64,000 bases of DNA from Rhizophagus irregularis (lineage: Eukaryota > Glomeromycota > Glomeromycetes > Glomerales > Glomeraceae): contig NC_089455.1 of assembly GCF_026210795.1 (NCBI RefSeq), positions 248,001 to 312,000 on the forward strand, written 5' to 3'. The translations under genes and the position numbers were made by a program. This document shows positions 22,023 to 33,160 of this stretch, piece by piece (the first letter of the stretch is position 1; every line of letters begins with the position of its first letter). Under the pieces are notes generated by a model that was not told the DNA's origin, did no database searches, and saw only the letters and a program-made list of their open reading frames with translations.

Positions 22023-23460
22023 TTTCCAAAAAAATTTAAATTAATTCAATTACGAGAGAGAATATAAAATATGAATTGATTACGTACTCCAAGTTTACAA
22101 TTACAGTACAACTGTTCTTTTAAATCTTTTCATGTGATCCTTTGAAATCTAACTACGTAATGATCCATGTTTGGCTTGTGACTTTACGAATCAAAAAAGA
22201 TTGAATAAAATATGATTCTTTATTATTAAAAAGAAAGATTTTTATTTGTTTTAATTAATAAATTAAAAAATCATTAACAAAGCCAAAGAAAATAATATAT
22301 AATGATCGATCTTTCTTCTTTATTATTATTATACTACTATATTACTATATGATTATATGATTATATGATTTGTATGATTTGTATGATCAAAATAATTATT
22401 CTTTAAAAAATATAATAAATATAATCGTTATTAAAGCCATAAATATATTTGTATCGTGATTTTACGATTACCGTACGTGTTTTTTTTTATAAAGAACAAA
22501 TTAGAACAAATTATATATATATAAATTATATTTATCTCGAAAATTTGACGGAAAAATAATAAATTTTAGATACCTGATTATCTTAAAAATAAACAAATGT
22601 ACGTTCCAAATTTAAAGTTATCGGTTATTTAAATCTGACAGGTAAAATCTTAAAAATTAATTTCTTGTGACGTTTTACGTAATAAACCCGGTTAGTAATT
22701 TTCATTAGCCAATCAGATCTTAAATTTATATAAACAATTTTTGACAAAAAGGAAATCATGGTTTACATTATTAAGGTAATAAATATAAAATGAAAAAAAA
22801 ATATCCAAATTCCCCGGTATAAACAAATATAACCTGTTTGAAATTAACCATAAAAAAATAAACTACAAAAAGTTTTTTAATTATTGAAAAGGTAATTCGC
22901 GAGTTTCCCGCAGTTAATGATTCAAATGTCACGAATGTCACGAATGTCACGTTTTTAATGGAAACGCCACGTTAATGTAACGTATAATGTTAATGTTAAT
23001 GGTTTACGTCACAAAATTATTTATTTACGAATAAAATACAATAAAGTGAAATCTTTTTGATTGTATAATTCATATTTTAAATATATAAAATATTAATAAA
23101 TTTAATAAAATTTAAAAATTTTCCTTATCATTATATATGTGAGAATTTTTTAACTATGATGTTCACAACGTAATTTGATTGGTTGATTATCAATACATTT
23201 GATTGGCCGATTTTAAACTCTAGAGAAAAAAATAACGTATACGTGGTATAATAAAAAGACTTTGTAAACGTTCTTTACGAGAACACATAGCCACAAAGAA
23301 TGAATTAAAAATTCTTCAACTTTGATATTTTTTTTACGAAAAGAATGAACCAATTATATACTCTATAAAAATTAAAATTAGTGTTTATAATTTTAAAGAA
23401 CCAATCAAACCGGAAAATTTGGTTTAATTTTTAAGAGAATTCATTTTCTTTAATGATAAA

Positions 23461-23526
23461 CTAACGGTAAACTAACGGTAAACTAACGGTAAATTAACGG
23501 TAAATTAACGGTAAATTAACGGAAAA
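23461..23526. repeat. 11-bp tandem repeat, six copies
   Basis: Six units of [CT]TAACGGTAAA in a row. Three begin with C, then three with T; the last ends GGAAAA. Confidence 0.85.
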
Positions 23527-26105
23527 ATAATGGAAATTTTTTTATTTCGATTATAATATTTTATTTTATTTTATCTTTTTTTACACGGAAAGATTTCTTC
23601 GTTATTATATTAATTTCGGTATATTAATTTCGATATATGATGCACCACGGGAAATATGATGGCTTTGCATACTATCTTTCATTATTATTAGTATTACATT
23701 CTAATTAATTAACTATAAAATATTTTTTTAAAATTCTAATTCAATTTATGATTTAAGGCTTATTTTCTTATATAATTCCTTACAAAATCATGCCATCTTT
23801 TTTATATTACGAGGCTTTTATATAGAAGAAGGCTTAAAATCACCTAAAATCACCGTTAATTAGGCTTATCCTAACGGTTCATATCTATACATATATTTTT
23901 TATTTTTTTTATAACAAGCGAGGCTTATTTATGAGGCTTAAGATAGGCTTGTAAATAAAATAGATCAATATAACGGATATCTTGGCTGTTATAATATTTT
24001 TACTGCGTGGGGTTTGTGGCTTTATATACCGTATAATATGATAATATGATTATCAACATAAAAAAAAAAACTGAAAAAAAAAAATTGATAACGTTTTAAC
24101 GAAAAAATTTGAGAACGTGTAGGTATTAAAAACGTAAAAGTAAAATCTTTTTTTTTTTAATTTTACTTTATAAAGAATTTATAGTAACACACCAAAAAGA
24201 ACTGAATTATACATATTATTACATGAATTTAATGAATTTTTTGTAAAAAATGGTAAATATTTTAATTATTTTGGAAAAAAAAAAAAAAGAAAATTAAGTA
24301 ATTAATGATACTTTGAATGGAAATGTGGAAAATTTGGAAAACACTATTTATAAAATTCCACGTAATTATTTAATTTAAAGATAAATAAATTTTATTCAAA
24401 ATTTTGAAAAATGGTACGATGCGCAAGGATATCATACGATGATTATTACTTTATTATTATTATTTTTTTTTTTAAAAAAAAAAATAATAAAAATAAATAA
24501 AATAAAATAAAATAAAATAAAAATTATATATAATGTTTCAAAAAATTTTCCCATAACCACATATCGTACAAATTAATTGAAAGAAGAAAGCTTACGTTGT
24601 AATATATTTTAAATTTCAGTATCACACAAAAAATAATCGCGTGATTTTAAAGAGAAAAGAGAATTTTTAATTAGATATATAAGATATGATAGTAACATTT
24701 ACTGTATAATGTAACTATTACATACTGTTATATTTATATTATAATTAGAATATTTTTTGCCACAGAATTAATTAGCCATAGTACGTAAAAAGAAAAAAAA
24801 ATTCTATTCGTAATGAATTACAAGCCATTCACACATTTTCGGTCTTTTATAATAACTCTTGCCGTTACATATATTATGGACCCAATTTACGAAATTACCT
24901 AACTGATAACTGAACCTGAGTAATGGTAAAGATATAAATAAATAATAAATTAATTCATATAAAACAATATATATTTATTTGTGTTTTAAATAATAATAAT
25001 AGCATTTATACAGTATAAATAAAAAAAAAATCGTTATTTACTGTATATTATAAAAATTTTTTTTATGTATACATCATTTAATTAATAATTGATAATTGAT
25101 TATTGACTTATTCTAAATTGGCTTATTATAAAAGAATTAAAATCAGTTGTCAACTTGAATCAGGCCCATTACTTGTATATAATATATTCTTACCTGCTGT
25201 ATCACAGAAATGCGGTTATAGAACAATCTGGAAGAGTTGAATTTATTAAATATTCTTAATTTGTAAATATCTTTAAACTCGAAATGTAAAAGTGCGTAAC
25301 ATCGAATGCAATTGATTTTTAAATACATATTTGCCTTGCATGCGTGTAAATTACAAAGTGTAAATTGCAAAAGCGTAAATTGCGAAGGCGTAAAATTGCA
25401 ATAGTATAAAGCCAAATATACTGAATATATACTGAATATTATTGAATATAATGAATATACAGTATATAAAGCATATAAACATATATATATATAATATACA
25501 TACACATACATATATATGCCATTATCAGTATTATCAGTATTACATATTTAGGAACGACTTGACAAAAAGAGTTTCAAAAGTAGTATTAATGTATTAAAAT
25601 AATAAATACCTTTTTTAATTTATCCAAAATAAAATCAATGTCACTTTTTACGTTTATATGTTTATTATATTTACTCGATTCGGATGTTTAGTTTATATTT
25701 TCTTGTTTGAAATTTTATCAAATTTATCTGATCGCCAAAAATAAGATAACGAAATATGTCGTAATACATTATTTTTATATAGGTTATGAAGTCATTTTTT
25801 TGTGTTTAAAACCATTATAAACGGCCGATTTTTTTCCCAAAAAATTATAAAAATCTGCATGCATTTAATGTTTATTTTACAAATTTTCTTTGCAGAATAT
25901 TTTATTTTCCAAACTGTCATCATATCAAGTAAATTTATAATTAATAAGCGCTTTGAAAACAAAAACAAAAAAAATGTATATAATAACTAAAGTAACTGTA
26001 ATTACTTTAGGATTTTTTTTTCAACAAAATATAATAATAAAAAAAAAATAATTAGAAACTAAGTCATCAATTCATTAAGATATCGTCAACATAACAGTAT
26101 AAACA

Positions 26106-26927
26106 ATGTCTCAAATGTCTCAACAAGACAATATTTCTTCTTTTATTAATTGGAAACGATCAATTAGACCACCATTTCCACCAAATATCAATCCAAAAGA
26201 TTTAATAAAAAAATCTAGAGATGGAGTTTATATAAGAGCTCCTAATGCTTTTATCATTTATCGTAAATTGTTTATTGAAACTTCTAGAAATGAAGGTTAT
26301 TATTTACCAATGACCGTTATTTCTGTTATGTCTTCACAATCTTGGGAACAAGAATCTGAAATGGTAAAAAATGAATATAAAAGAATTGCTAAAGAAGCTT
26401 TTGATTATAGAAAAGAATTGATTCCTAAGACTAAACAACGTAGAAAAAGAGAGAAATGGAACATTGTTTCTTTTGAAAATAATAATAATTCCTCTGTTAA
26501 GAAAATAATTAATTCATCAAATGATAATCATGATGATAAATTATTAATATTACAACATGAACAAAAGTTACAAAATCAAACTCCTTATAGTATTTCATCA
26601 CCCTTTCAAGAAAATTCCAAATTTGATTTTAATTTTCCTCAACATTTAGTATCTCCTCCTACTCCAGAAATTTCAATTGAAAATAATAATTTTTTTGAAA
26701 TGGAAAATGAAAATTTATTAGAATTTCAAAATGTTTGTACATTACAAAATATTTGTACAAATTCCAACAATTTTAATTCTTATGAATTGAACGATCAATT
26801 TTATGAATTTACGCCAATTGATAAATATTACGAATCTCATAATATACAACAAGATGAAGTACAAAATTATCAACAAGTTGAAACAACATACAGCACTTAC
26901 ATTGATGGTCTTGAAATATATTATTAA
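26106..26927 (+). CDS. MATA-HMG-box protein 1
   Basis: 273 aa, intronless. Lead-in RPPFPPNINPKDLIKKSRDG (21-40), then the HMG box (~44-103) with PNAFIIYRK, the MSSQSWEQES turn and YKRIAKEAF, then a basic KQRRKREKW cluster (~110-118) that probably serves nuclear import and DNA contact. The rest is Asn/Ser/Gln-rich with acidic patches, like an activation region, and ends DGLEIYY. MATA-HMG boxes bind and bend DNA in the minor groove; in other fungi they act as mating-type regulators. In Rhizophagus the family is greatly expanded and its role is unsettled. The N-terminal F-[ID]-[DN]-S motif of HMG2-4 is missing here. Start ATG is in AACAATG context. Confidence 0.9.
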   Translation: MSQMSQQDNISSFINWKRSIRPPFPPNINPKDLIKKSRDGVYIRAPNAFIIYRKLFIETSRNEGYYLPMTVISVMSSQSWEQESEMVKNEYKRIAKEAFDYRKELIPKTKQRRKREKWNIVSFENNNNSSVKKIINSSNDNHDDKLLILQHEQKLQNQTPYSISSPFQENSKFDFNFPQHLVSPPTPEISIENNNFFEMENENLLEFQNVCTLQNICTNSNNFNSYELNDQFYEFTPIDKYYESHNIQQDEVQNYQQVETTYSTYIDGLEIYY

Positions 26928-28130
26928 TTAATGTCCTTACGCTTCGCTTTTTTTTTCCTAAAAAAAGAGGAATTATATTTATGGAATTATTATTTATACG
27001 ATTTTTTTTTTTTACTTGTAATTATTTATTTGTAGATATGTACAATTATTAATTATAGATTAAAAAATTATTCAATAATTATTTATATTAATAAAAGATA
27101 AATAAAACTTGATAATAAAATAATAATGAAAGTTGGTTGTACAACAAACCCCGAAAGAAAAGTGCTGTTGGGTTAATATCGTACGCATATTTATTTCTAC
27201 TAATGTTTGATCGAATGATTAAAATGGTTAAGAAGAAATTTGAACCGATATAACCGATGTAGACTAATCAATATATAGAATGTGTCAGAATTTAAAAACA
27301 ATTATTTGAATAAATAAAAAGAATATTCTTTCACGGAGTAAAATCTCCATTACAGCGTGTGTGTACGAAAACGCCACTCTATCTGCTGCACATTTGATAA
27401 AAAAAAAAATAATAACGGGAAGTGCTGTTTTCGTGTCTTGAGACGTTAATCATTTTATTTGAACCAATCAACATCCAATTAAATTTAGAATTCATTGGTA
27501 CTACCCTTGTATCCTTACACCAAGGGCGCACACTTACCTTATATGGTAAAATGTTAAAGAGCTTTAAAAAAAAACAAAAACAAATAAGCAAAAATCACTG
27601 CAAAGTAATCCATTGTTTGTTTTTTACTTTTTTTAATAAAATTTAATTAGATCTAATTAGATTTTGCCGTTAATTTGAAAAGAGGGAAGGAAGAATAGTA
27701 AATTGGTAATTTGTGATAATAGGAATAATTACGACTTTAATAAAGATCTGGTTACTAGGTTTTTTTTTTATTGACCTAAAATTTTATTGTATCAAGAATT
27801 AGAATTCAAAAAAGGAATTATTTTTATTTTATTTTATTTATTTTTTTTTTTGTTAATAAAGAATCATATTTATCTCAATTCAATTTTTTCTTTCAATTGC
27901 GCTGCATACAATAATATTACACTACGTATATGTTTAAATTTCGTCCCATTAATTTTAAGAACAAATTAAAATCTATCAAAAATTTTATAAATAAATAAAA
28001 TAAAAAGCTCAATGTTAAAAAATGATTTATTTTAACGATAAAAATATTTTGCAATTTCTACTACTACATTTTGATTCTTTTTAATTCATTCCCTATAATA
28101 AAACACTTACAAAAAAAAAAATCGCTTCTT
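26928..28130. other. Intergenic
   Basis: The 3' flank of HMG1, then AT-rich DNA. A short inverted pair (ACGAAAACGCCAC near 27366 and GTGCTGTTTTCGT near 27422) may be a small hairpin. Short ORFs at 27379, 27422 and 27787 are not supported. Confidence 0.4.
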
Positions 28131-28137
28131 ATAAATA
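28130..28137 (+). promoter_or_regulatory. TATA box of the cupredoxin-like gene
   Basis: TATAAATA-type element (TTATAAATATC) ~65-70 bp upstream of the ATG at 28200. Confidence 0.5.
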
Positions 28138-28199
28138 TCATATTATATTTTTATTTATTTACAATCGAAAAAAACTTCCCACCTGAACTTTATTAAAAA

Positions 28200-29024
28200 A
28201 TGTCACAAATTATTTTTCTTTTCCTCTTGTTCTTCACAATAAATTGTGTTAATTCTGCGTCGTTAAAAGTGGTAGTTGGTCAAAATGGTTATATGGAACA
28301 TTTTGTTCCTAATAGATTGAATGCGATGGTTGGGGATGAGGTAAAACATTAAAATTATTTTCTTATGTTTTCATTGCCTTAATTGGTGAAGATATATATG
28401 AATTAAATATAAAAAAAATTTTTTTTTTTTAATAGATAAAATTTGTTATAGGGAATCGTCCACTTAATAGACTCACTGAAGCAGATGGAATGGGTAGCTG
28501 TAAAAGGTCTTCAAAACCTGATGCTTGTATGTATAATTTTTTTATTCTTCGCTCGAATTCTCGTCATAAATAGTATTATTAAAAAAAAAATTTTTTTTTT
28601 TCTAAAACTAGTTTTTGCAGAAATATCTGAAACACAAAGAGAAGTTACATTTCCGCTTAATGGCGCTGGGAAATTTTTTGTATATGATATAATGTACGGA
28701 TGTATTGATGATAATGCCTGGTTTGTAGTTAATGTTGAAGAAAGACCAGCAGGAGCGCCACCACCATCAACACCTAATGAACCTGGTCCAGATGGTTCAA
28801 CATCACCATCTAATCCATCTAATCCATCTAGTCCTAGTGTTCCTTCTATTCCAACTAAATCAACTCTAAGTCCAACTCCAACTCCAACTCAATCTTCAAA
28901 CAACACTGGAAGTATTACCTCCGTCGTTTCATCTCTCATTGTTATTGGTATAATAGTCGCGGTAGTCTATTTCAAATGTATAAAGAGAAAACCCGTGGTA
29001 GTAAATAATTTCAATAACAACAGC

Positions 29025-29117
<93 letters not shown>

Positions 29118-29222
29118 CATAGTGCTGTGAATATATATAACATTAGTAGTAGTGAAAGCCACGTAAATCAAATGAGAAATAATCATCAATCGCAACATTT
29201 CGCTGCCGCCGTTTACCAGTGA
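28200..29222 (+). CDS. Membrane-anchored cupredoxin-fold protein (3 exons)
   Basis: Exons 28200-28340, 28436-28526 and 28612-29222; introns of 95 and 85 nt with GT-AG ends; 280 aa. Residues 1-20 are a signal peptide (MSQIIFLFLL...). Residues ~21-120 form a plastocyanin-like cupredoxin domain: VGDEIKFVIGN, then LTEADGMGSCKRSSKPDAFF, then GKFFVYDIMYGC and AWFVVNV. Cys69 and Cys108 probably form a disulfide. At the four expected type-1 copper positions I read Asn58 for His, Asp103 for Cys, Tyr106 for His and Ala113 for Met, so copper binding is probably lost. A Pro/Ser/Thr-rich linker follows, then one membrane helix (~182-199), a basic KCIKRKP stop-transfer and a >30-residue poly-Asn cytoplasmic tail. 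Without the splicing shown, the frame is closed. Likely at the cell surface; function unknown. Confidence 0.8.
29023..29117 (+). repeat. AAC/AAT microsatellite coding poly-Asn
   Basis: A run of AAC codons switching to AAT codons, all in the Asn frame, within the cytoplasmic tail of the cupredoxin-like protein. The AAC-to-AAT switch halfway suggests two expansion events. Confidence 0.9.
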
Positions 29223-29643
29223 ATTTTCGCTGGGGAAGTTTGAATTAAAGTTGATTGTTAGTAAATAATAAATATATGAAATAATATCTGTGATATTATT
29301 ACTATTATATGTTATTATATATTAAATTTTATTTAAATTTACATATATTTTACAAGACAATTTTTTATCAACATTTAACATTTTACATTTCATTTTTTAA
29401 ATTATAAATTATTATAAAATCATTCTTTTATTATTAACGTTGATATTATTATGTAAAAAATCCCCGATGTTATGATAGTAGAAATTGTATAAATTTTTTT
29501 TTTTAAAAAAATACATTTTATTTTATTTACAACTGTGTTAAATTACTGTTAAATTAGAATTGAATATTCATCTCCAAAAAATAAATAAACACATGTGAAA
29601 TTATTGATCCTTTAATTTTTGGACTAATAATAATACAATATAG
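29223..29643. other. 3' flank of the cupredoxin gene
   Basis: AATAAATA at ~29267 may be the poly(A) signal; the rest is AT-rich with no gene. Confidence 0.4.
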
Positions 29644-29645
29644 TA

Positions 29646-30279
29646 CACATTTAAATTCGATATAATGGAACCATCCGTTCCATTAGTAAAATTTGTCAAA
29701 AATCCGTTATCCGAATTCCGTTATATCGAGAAATCCGGACTCCGTTATATCGAGAATCCGTTATATCGAGAAATCCGAATTCCGTTATACCGAGAAATCC
29801 GAACTCCGTTATATCGAGAATCCGTTATATCGAGAAATCCGAATTCCGTTATGCCAAGAAATCCGAATTCCGTTATATCGAGATTCGAGAATCTGTTATA
29901 TCGAGAAATCCGAACTCCGTTATATCGAGAAATCCGAATTCCGTTATGCCAAGAAATCCGAATTCCGTTATATCGAGAAATCCGAACTCCGTTATATCGA
30001 GATTTGAGAATCTGTTATATCGAGAATCCGAATTCCGTTATACCGAGAAATCCGAACTCCGTTATATCGAGATCCGAGAATCTGTTATATCGAGAATCCG
30101 AATTCCGTTATGCCAAGAAATCCGAACTCCGTTATATCGAGAAATCCGAATTCCGTTATATCGAGAAATCCGTTATATCGAGGGTAAATTACTGTAATTA
30201 GATAATCCAATATATTCAAAGATTTTACTTACTGCATGTTCCGTTATATCAAGGTTCCGGTATATCGAATTTCACTATG
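29646..30279. mobile_element. TA-flanked element filled with a TIR-derived minisatellite
   Basis: TA at 29644-29645 and 30280-30281 flank inverted ends that share AAATTCGATATA..GGAAC (left CACATTTAAATTCG; right, reverse-complemented, CATAGTGAAATTCG). Between them, ~29700-30185 holds about 18-20 copies of a ~25-bp unit (GTTATATCGAGAAATCCGA with AYTCC variants), in places arranged as higher-order pairs. The unit contains GTTATATCGA, the same wording as the element ends, so it probably arose by expansion of subterminal sequence. Three long plus ORFs (29665, 29693, 29946), all rich in YREIR or RYIEKS, are artefacts of the repeat. Confidence 0.65.
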
Positions 30280-32221
30280 TACTACAATCAGAACTCTATA
30301 TAATGAACCTTCCACTGAAAGAAATTGTTATATCGAAATTTATTAAGTTTGATATTAAGGTTGGTTACCGTAAGTAACGATTATTATATATCGAATTACA
30401 ACCTTTAGCGGTTGTAGTTGTAATAATATAAACGTAAGCTAAATTGGCCGTAAATACTACACTATTGTGGTTGGCTAAAAGATGGTAATCCTGATTTACT
30501 GTACAACTATTTACTTGACTTTTGGACTACGGAGACCAACACTATTTGATATACCGATTTTTTATATGTTTATACAGTACTGTACATAAAAAGATAAAAA
30601 ATTTGTTTATCGCGAAATTCATTGACTCCCTATAAAAAATTTACCATATTATTTCCATAAATGTAATTCACATTTCAGCCTCGAAATTATCCAAGTTGCT
30701 TAGATTTTTAAATATTTTTCCGTAATTAAACAAAAATTACGAATAAAATTTTTTACAAGGAATATATTAAAAAATTTCAAACAAAAGTGGCCATATTCCC
30801 ATATTCAGATATTCTCTCCATAAATTTAAATGCTTCATGTTCCAAGCAAAACATTCCTATCCGAATATTCTTTTATTGTGCCATCTTTATTTGGTCTAAG
30901 TGATGATTATTGTATGGCGCACTGTGGCAATGATAAATGACACGCATGATGCACATTATAATACATTTATTGCTCTATAAGGCAAGAGAGCGTCAAGGCC
31001 TAGGCCGGTCCACTTATTTATCACCATGTTATGGTTTGTATGGTCCACTTGGTTGGTAGTACAGTAGTACATTGTCCATACCATTCTCATGGCGCCCAGT
31101 AAGGGGGATACTACCAACTGTATGCAGCGCCGTACGGCTTTCAAAGTTAATTAAGTTTTCTGTAAGAAGTTAATCAATCATAACTCTATTTAATAAATAT
31201 TAATGGCGAATTTTTATGGTCGTTACACGTGAGGCAGAGAAAGAATTATTACTGCAATGAATGTAGACAATGATACAGATAGAGAAAGAATTATTACTGC
31301 AATGAATGCAGACAATGAGAAAAAAATTTATGTTACATTTGTACCAATCATTTTCAAAAATATAAACAGTGTTCTAGAACGACCTAAATAAATCAGCAGC
31401 TGTAAATTATTAATTCTTGTATTCTAAATATATTCTTTATCTTTGCATTTAATAACAACAACAACAATAATAATACTTTATAATAATTTCAGTTTATCAA
31501 ATTTCACGAAACAATTATTTTTTTAAATTTTTTTTTATAATACAATAAATAAATTTTTATTTTAAATAAATAATTACTAATAAATGATGAATAATATTTT
31601 TTTTTTAAAAAAAAAGTGATAAAAGTGATAAAATAAATAAAAATAATAAAAAAAAAAAATTAATGCAATATACAGGAAATATAATTAAATATACGTGAAT
31701 GAAAAAAAATTGAAAATGAAAAAAAAATAAAAAAAAATAAAAATCTATGTTAATCCGGGTCAAATATCTTTCTTTTTTTTTTAAAAAAAAAAAATTTCTA
31801 ATTAAGAAAAATTTTTTTTTTAAAAAAAAATTTAAATTCATATAAATTCATAAATTTTTTTTTTTCTCGATTAATAAAAAGTAGTGGTTTTAGTAGTAGT
31901 GGTTTTTAAAATCAAAAATCTTAGAAAAATAATCTTAAAAAATAATTCTTAAACATTTCCATAAAAAAAAATACGTAACACGATGGCCCGGAGAAAAAAA
32001 TTAAATGAATAATATATACATCTAAAAATACATCTAAATAAAATAAAATAAAATAATAAATTATACCCCAAAAAAAAAATTCTATCCGTAAAAACAAAAG
32101 AAGAGAAAGAAAGATTTTATGTACATATATTTACAAATATCAAATAAAATTTTGATTAAAAAAAAAACTTAATTATAAAATAATTCTTATGAGATCAATT
32201 CGTTTTTTTCAAGGTATTCTT
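30280..32221. other. Intergenic, with relic repeats
   Basis: At 30284 CAATCAGAACTCTATATAAT resembles another pogo-type end whose partner was not found. At 30905-31145 is a GC-richer patch (GGCCTAGGCCGG near 31000; TGGGCGCCATG on the minus strand) that looks like a transposon relic. At 31236 and 31281 a 45-bp unit (AGAGAAAGAATTATTACTGC...) is duplicated. The rest is AT-rich; ORFs at 30956 (TTG start) and 31605 are not supported. Confidence 0.4.
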
Positions 32222-33160
32222 TTACATAGTATAATAATATTCAGAAGATTCTGTAGGTAAGTAATCTTGTGAAATGTTAAATGTATATTTTGAAGGAAAA
32301 TCATATAATGAACTATCCGTGTTAATTTCAAGTCCATCTAGGAAAGAAGAAGAATGTTGTCTTTGGGATTGTTGTTCTAATATTAAATTAATATCAAAAA
32401 TTTCAAAAGATGAAGTAGAATCTGATGGTTCTAAATCCAATAAATATTGATCATTATTCTTAGGGGAACTAATTGATGAAGAATCTGGACTTGAGAACCA
32501 ATGATTTAATTCATTAGTACCGTCCGCTCCATCTGATAAATTTTCGTCGAAAGATGACCTAATTGGAGACGGAATCATAAATTGAGCTGATTCTTTATGA
32601 GATGAACTTGATGAAATCACAGGTGAGCTCGTTGGACTTGATTTATTTGATAGAGATTCAGGTGGAGATAAAGGATATTGATTATCCAAGGAATTATTAC
32701 TAGAAGATTTTGATGTGGTTTTTGATGATTCAAGGTTAAATTTAACCTCCTCATCATCAAATTTTACAATGTTCCATTTCTCACGTTTACGGCGTTTATT
32801 ATTTCTTGGTAACATATCATTACGAAGATTAAAAGCTTCCTTGCCAAGGCGTTTGTACTCAGACTTAACTTGAACCGATTCTTGTTCCCAGGATTGTGAA
32901 GCCATTGAAGAAATGACAGTCATAGGTAAAAAATAACCTTCAGACCGAGCGGTCTCGATAAACCATTTTCGATAAATGATGAAAGCATTTGGTGGTTTAC
33001 TCATACTTCCATCCCTCGATTTCTTTAAAAGATCTTGTGGTTTTATGTCCGGTGGAAAAGGAGGTCGAATGAATGGTTGAGCACCATTTATAACAGTACT
33101 TGGCATAGAAGGATTACTCGAATCAATGAAAACGCATGCACGTGAGATACGTTTACTCAT
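32222..33160 (-). CDS. MATA-HMG-box protein 2
   Basis: 312 aa from the ATG at 33160; the open frame reaches back to a TTG at 33169, which I reject. N terminus MSKRISRACVFIDSSNP carries the F-[ID]-[DN]-S motif shared with HMG3 and HMG4. Lead-in RPPFPPDIKPQDLLKKSRDG (32-51), HMG box (~55-113: PPNAFIIYRK, MASQSWEQES, YKRLGKEAF), basic KRRKREKW (~122-129). The C-terminal half is Ser-rich (SPPESLSNKSSPTSSP) with acidic patches and contains LDGLEI, a tail motif shared with HMG1 (IDGLEIYY), followed by ~35 further residues. Intronless. It faces HMG1 across the cupredoxin gene and is divergent from HMG3. Likely a nuclear DNA-binding regulator; targets unknown. Confidence 0.9.
   Translation of the reverse strand: MSKRISRACVFIDSSNPSMPSTVINGAQPFIRPPFPPDIKPQDLLKKSRDGSMSKPPNAFIIYRKWFIETARSEGYFLPMTVISSMASQSWEQESVQVKSEYKRLGKEAFNLRNDMLPRNNKRRKREKWNIVKFDDEEVKFNLESSKTTSKSSSNNSLDNQYPLSPPESLSNKSSPTSSPVISSSSSHKESAQFMIPSPIRSSFDENLSDGADGTNELNHWFSSPDSSSISSPKNNDQYLLDLEPSDSTSSFEIFDINLILEQQSQRQHSSSFLDGLEINTDSSLYDFPSKYTFNISQDYLPTESSEYYYTM

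Larger units (their letters stand above)
15521..26105. other. 10.6-kb AT-rich, gene-poor region
   Basis: Dominated by A/T homopolymers and ATT/AAT microsatellites (for example 19803-19855). The minus ORFs here (15713, 16520, 18070, 18367, 18811, 19549, 25143) are low-complexity open frames. Patches of more normal composition occur at 16800-16975, 17160-17260, 17640-17960, 18180-18420 and 18600-18800 and could be exons; two are annotated separately. GGCTTA/GGCTTT motifs recur. No complete gene could be assembled. Confidence 0.5.

Noticed and set aside
28929-29198. Minus ORF rich in Ile and Val
   Set aside because: Antisense of the AAC/AAT microsatellite in the cupredoxin gene.
29665-30201. 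Three long overlapping plus-strand ORFs (YREIR / RYIEKS repeats)
   Set aside because: All frames are open because a ~25-bp repeat without stops runs through; the stretch lies inside a TA-flanked element.
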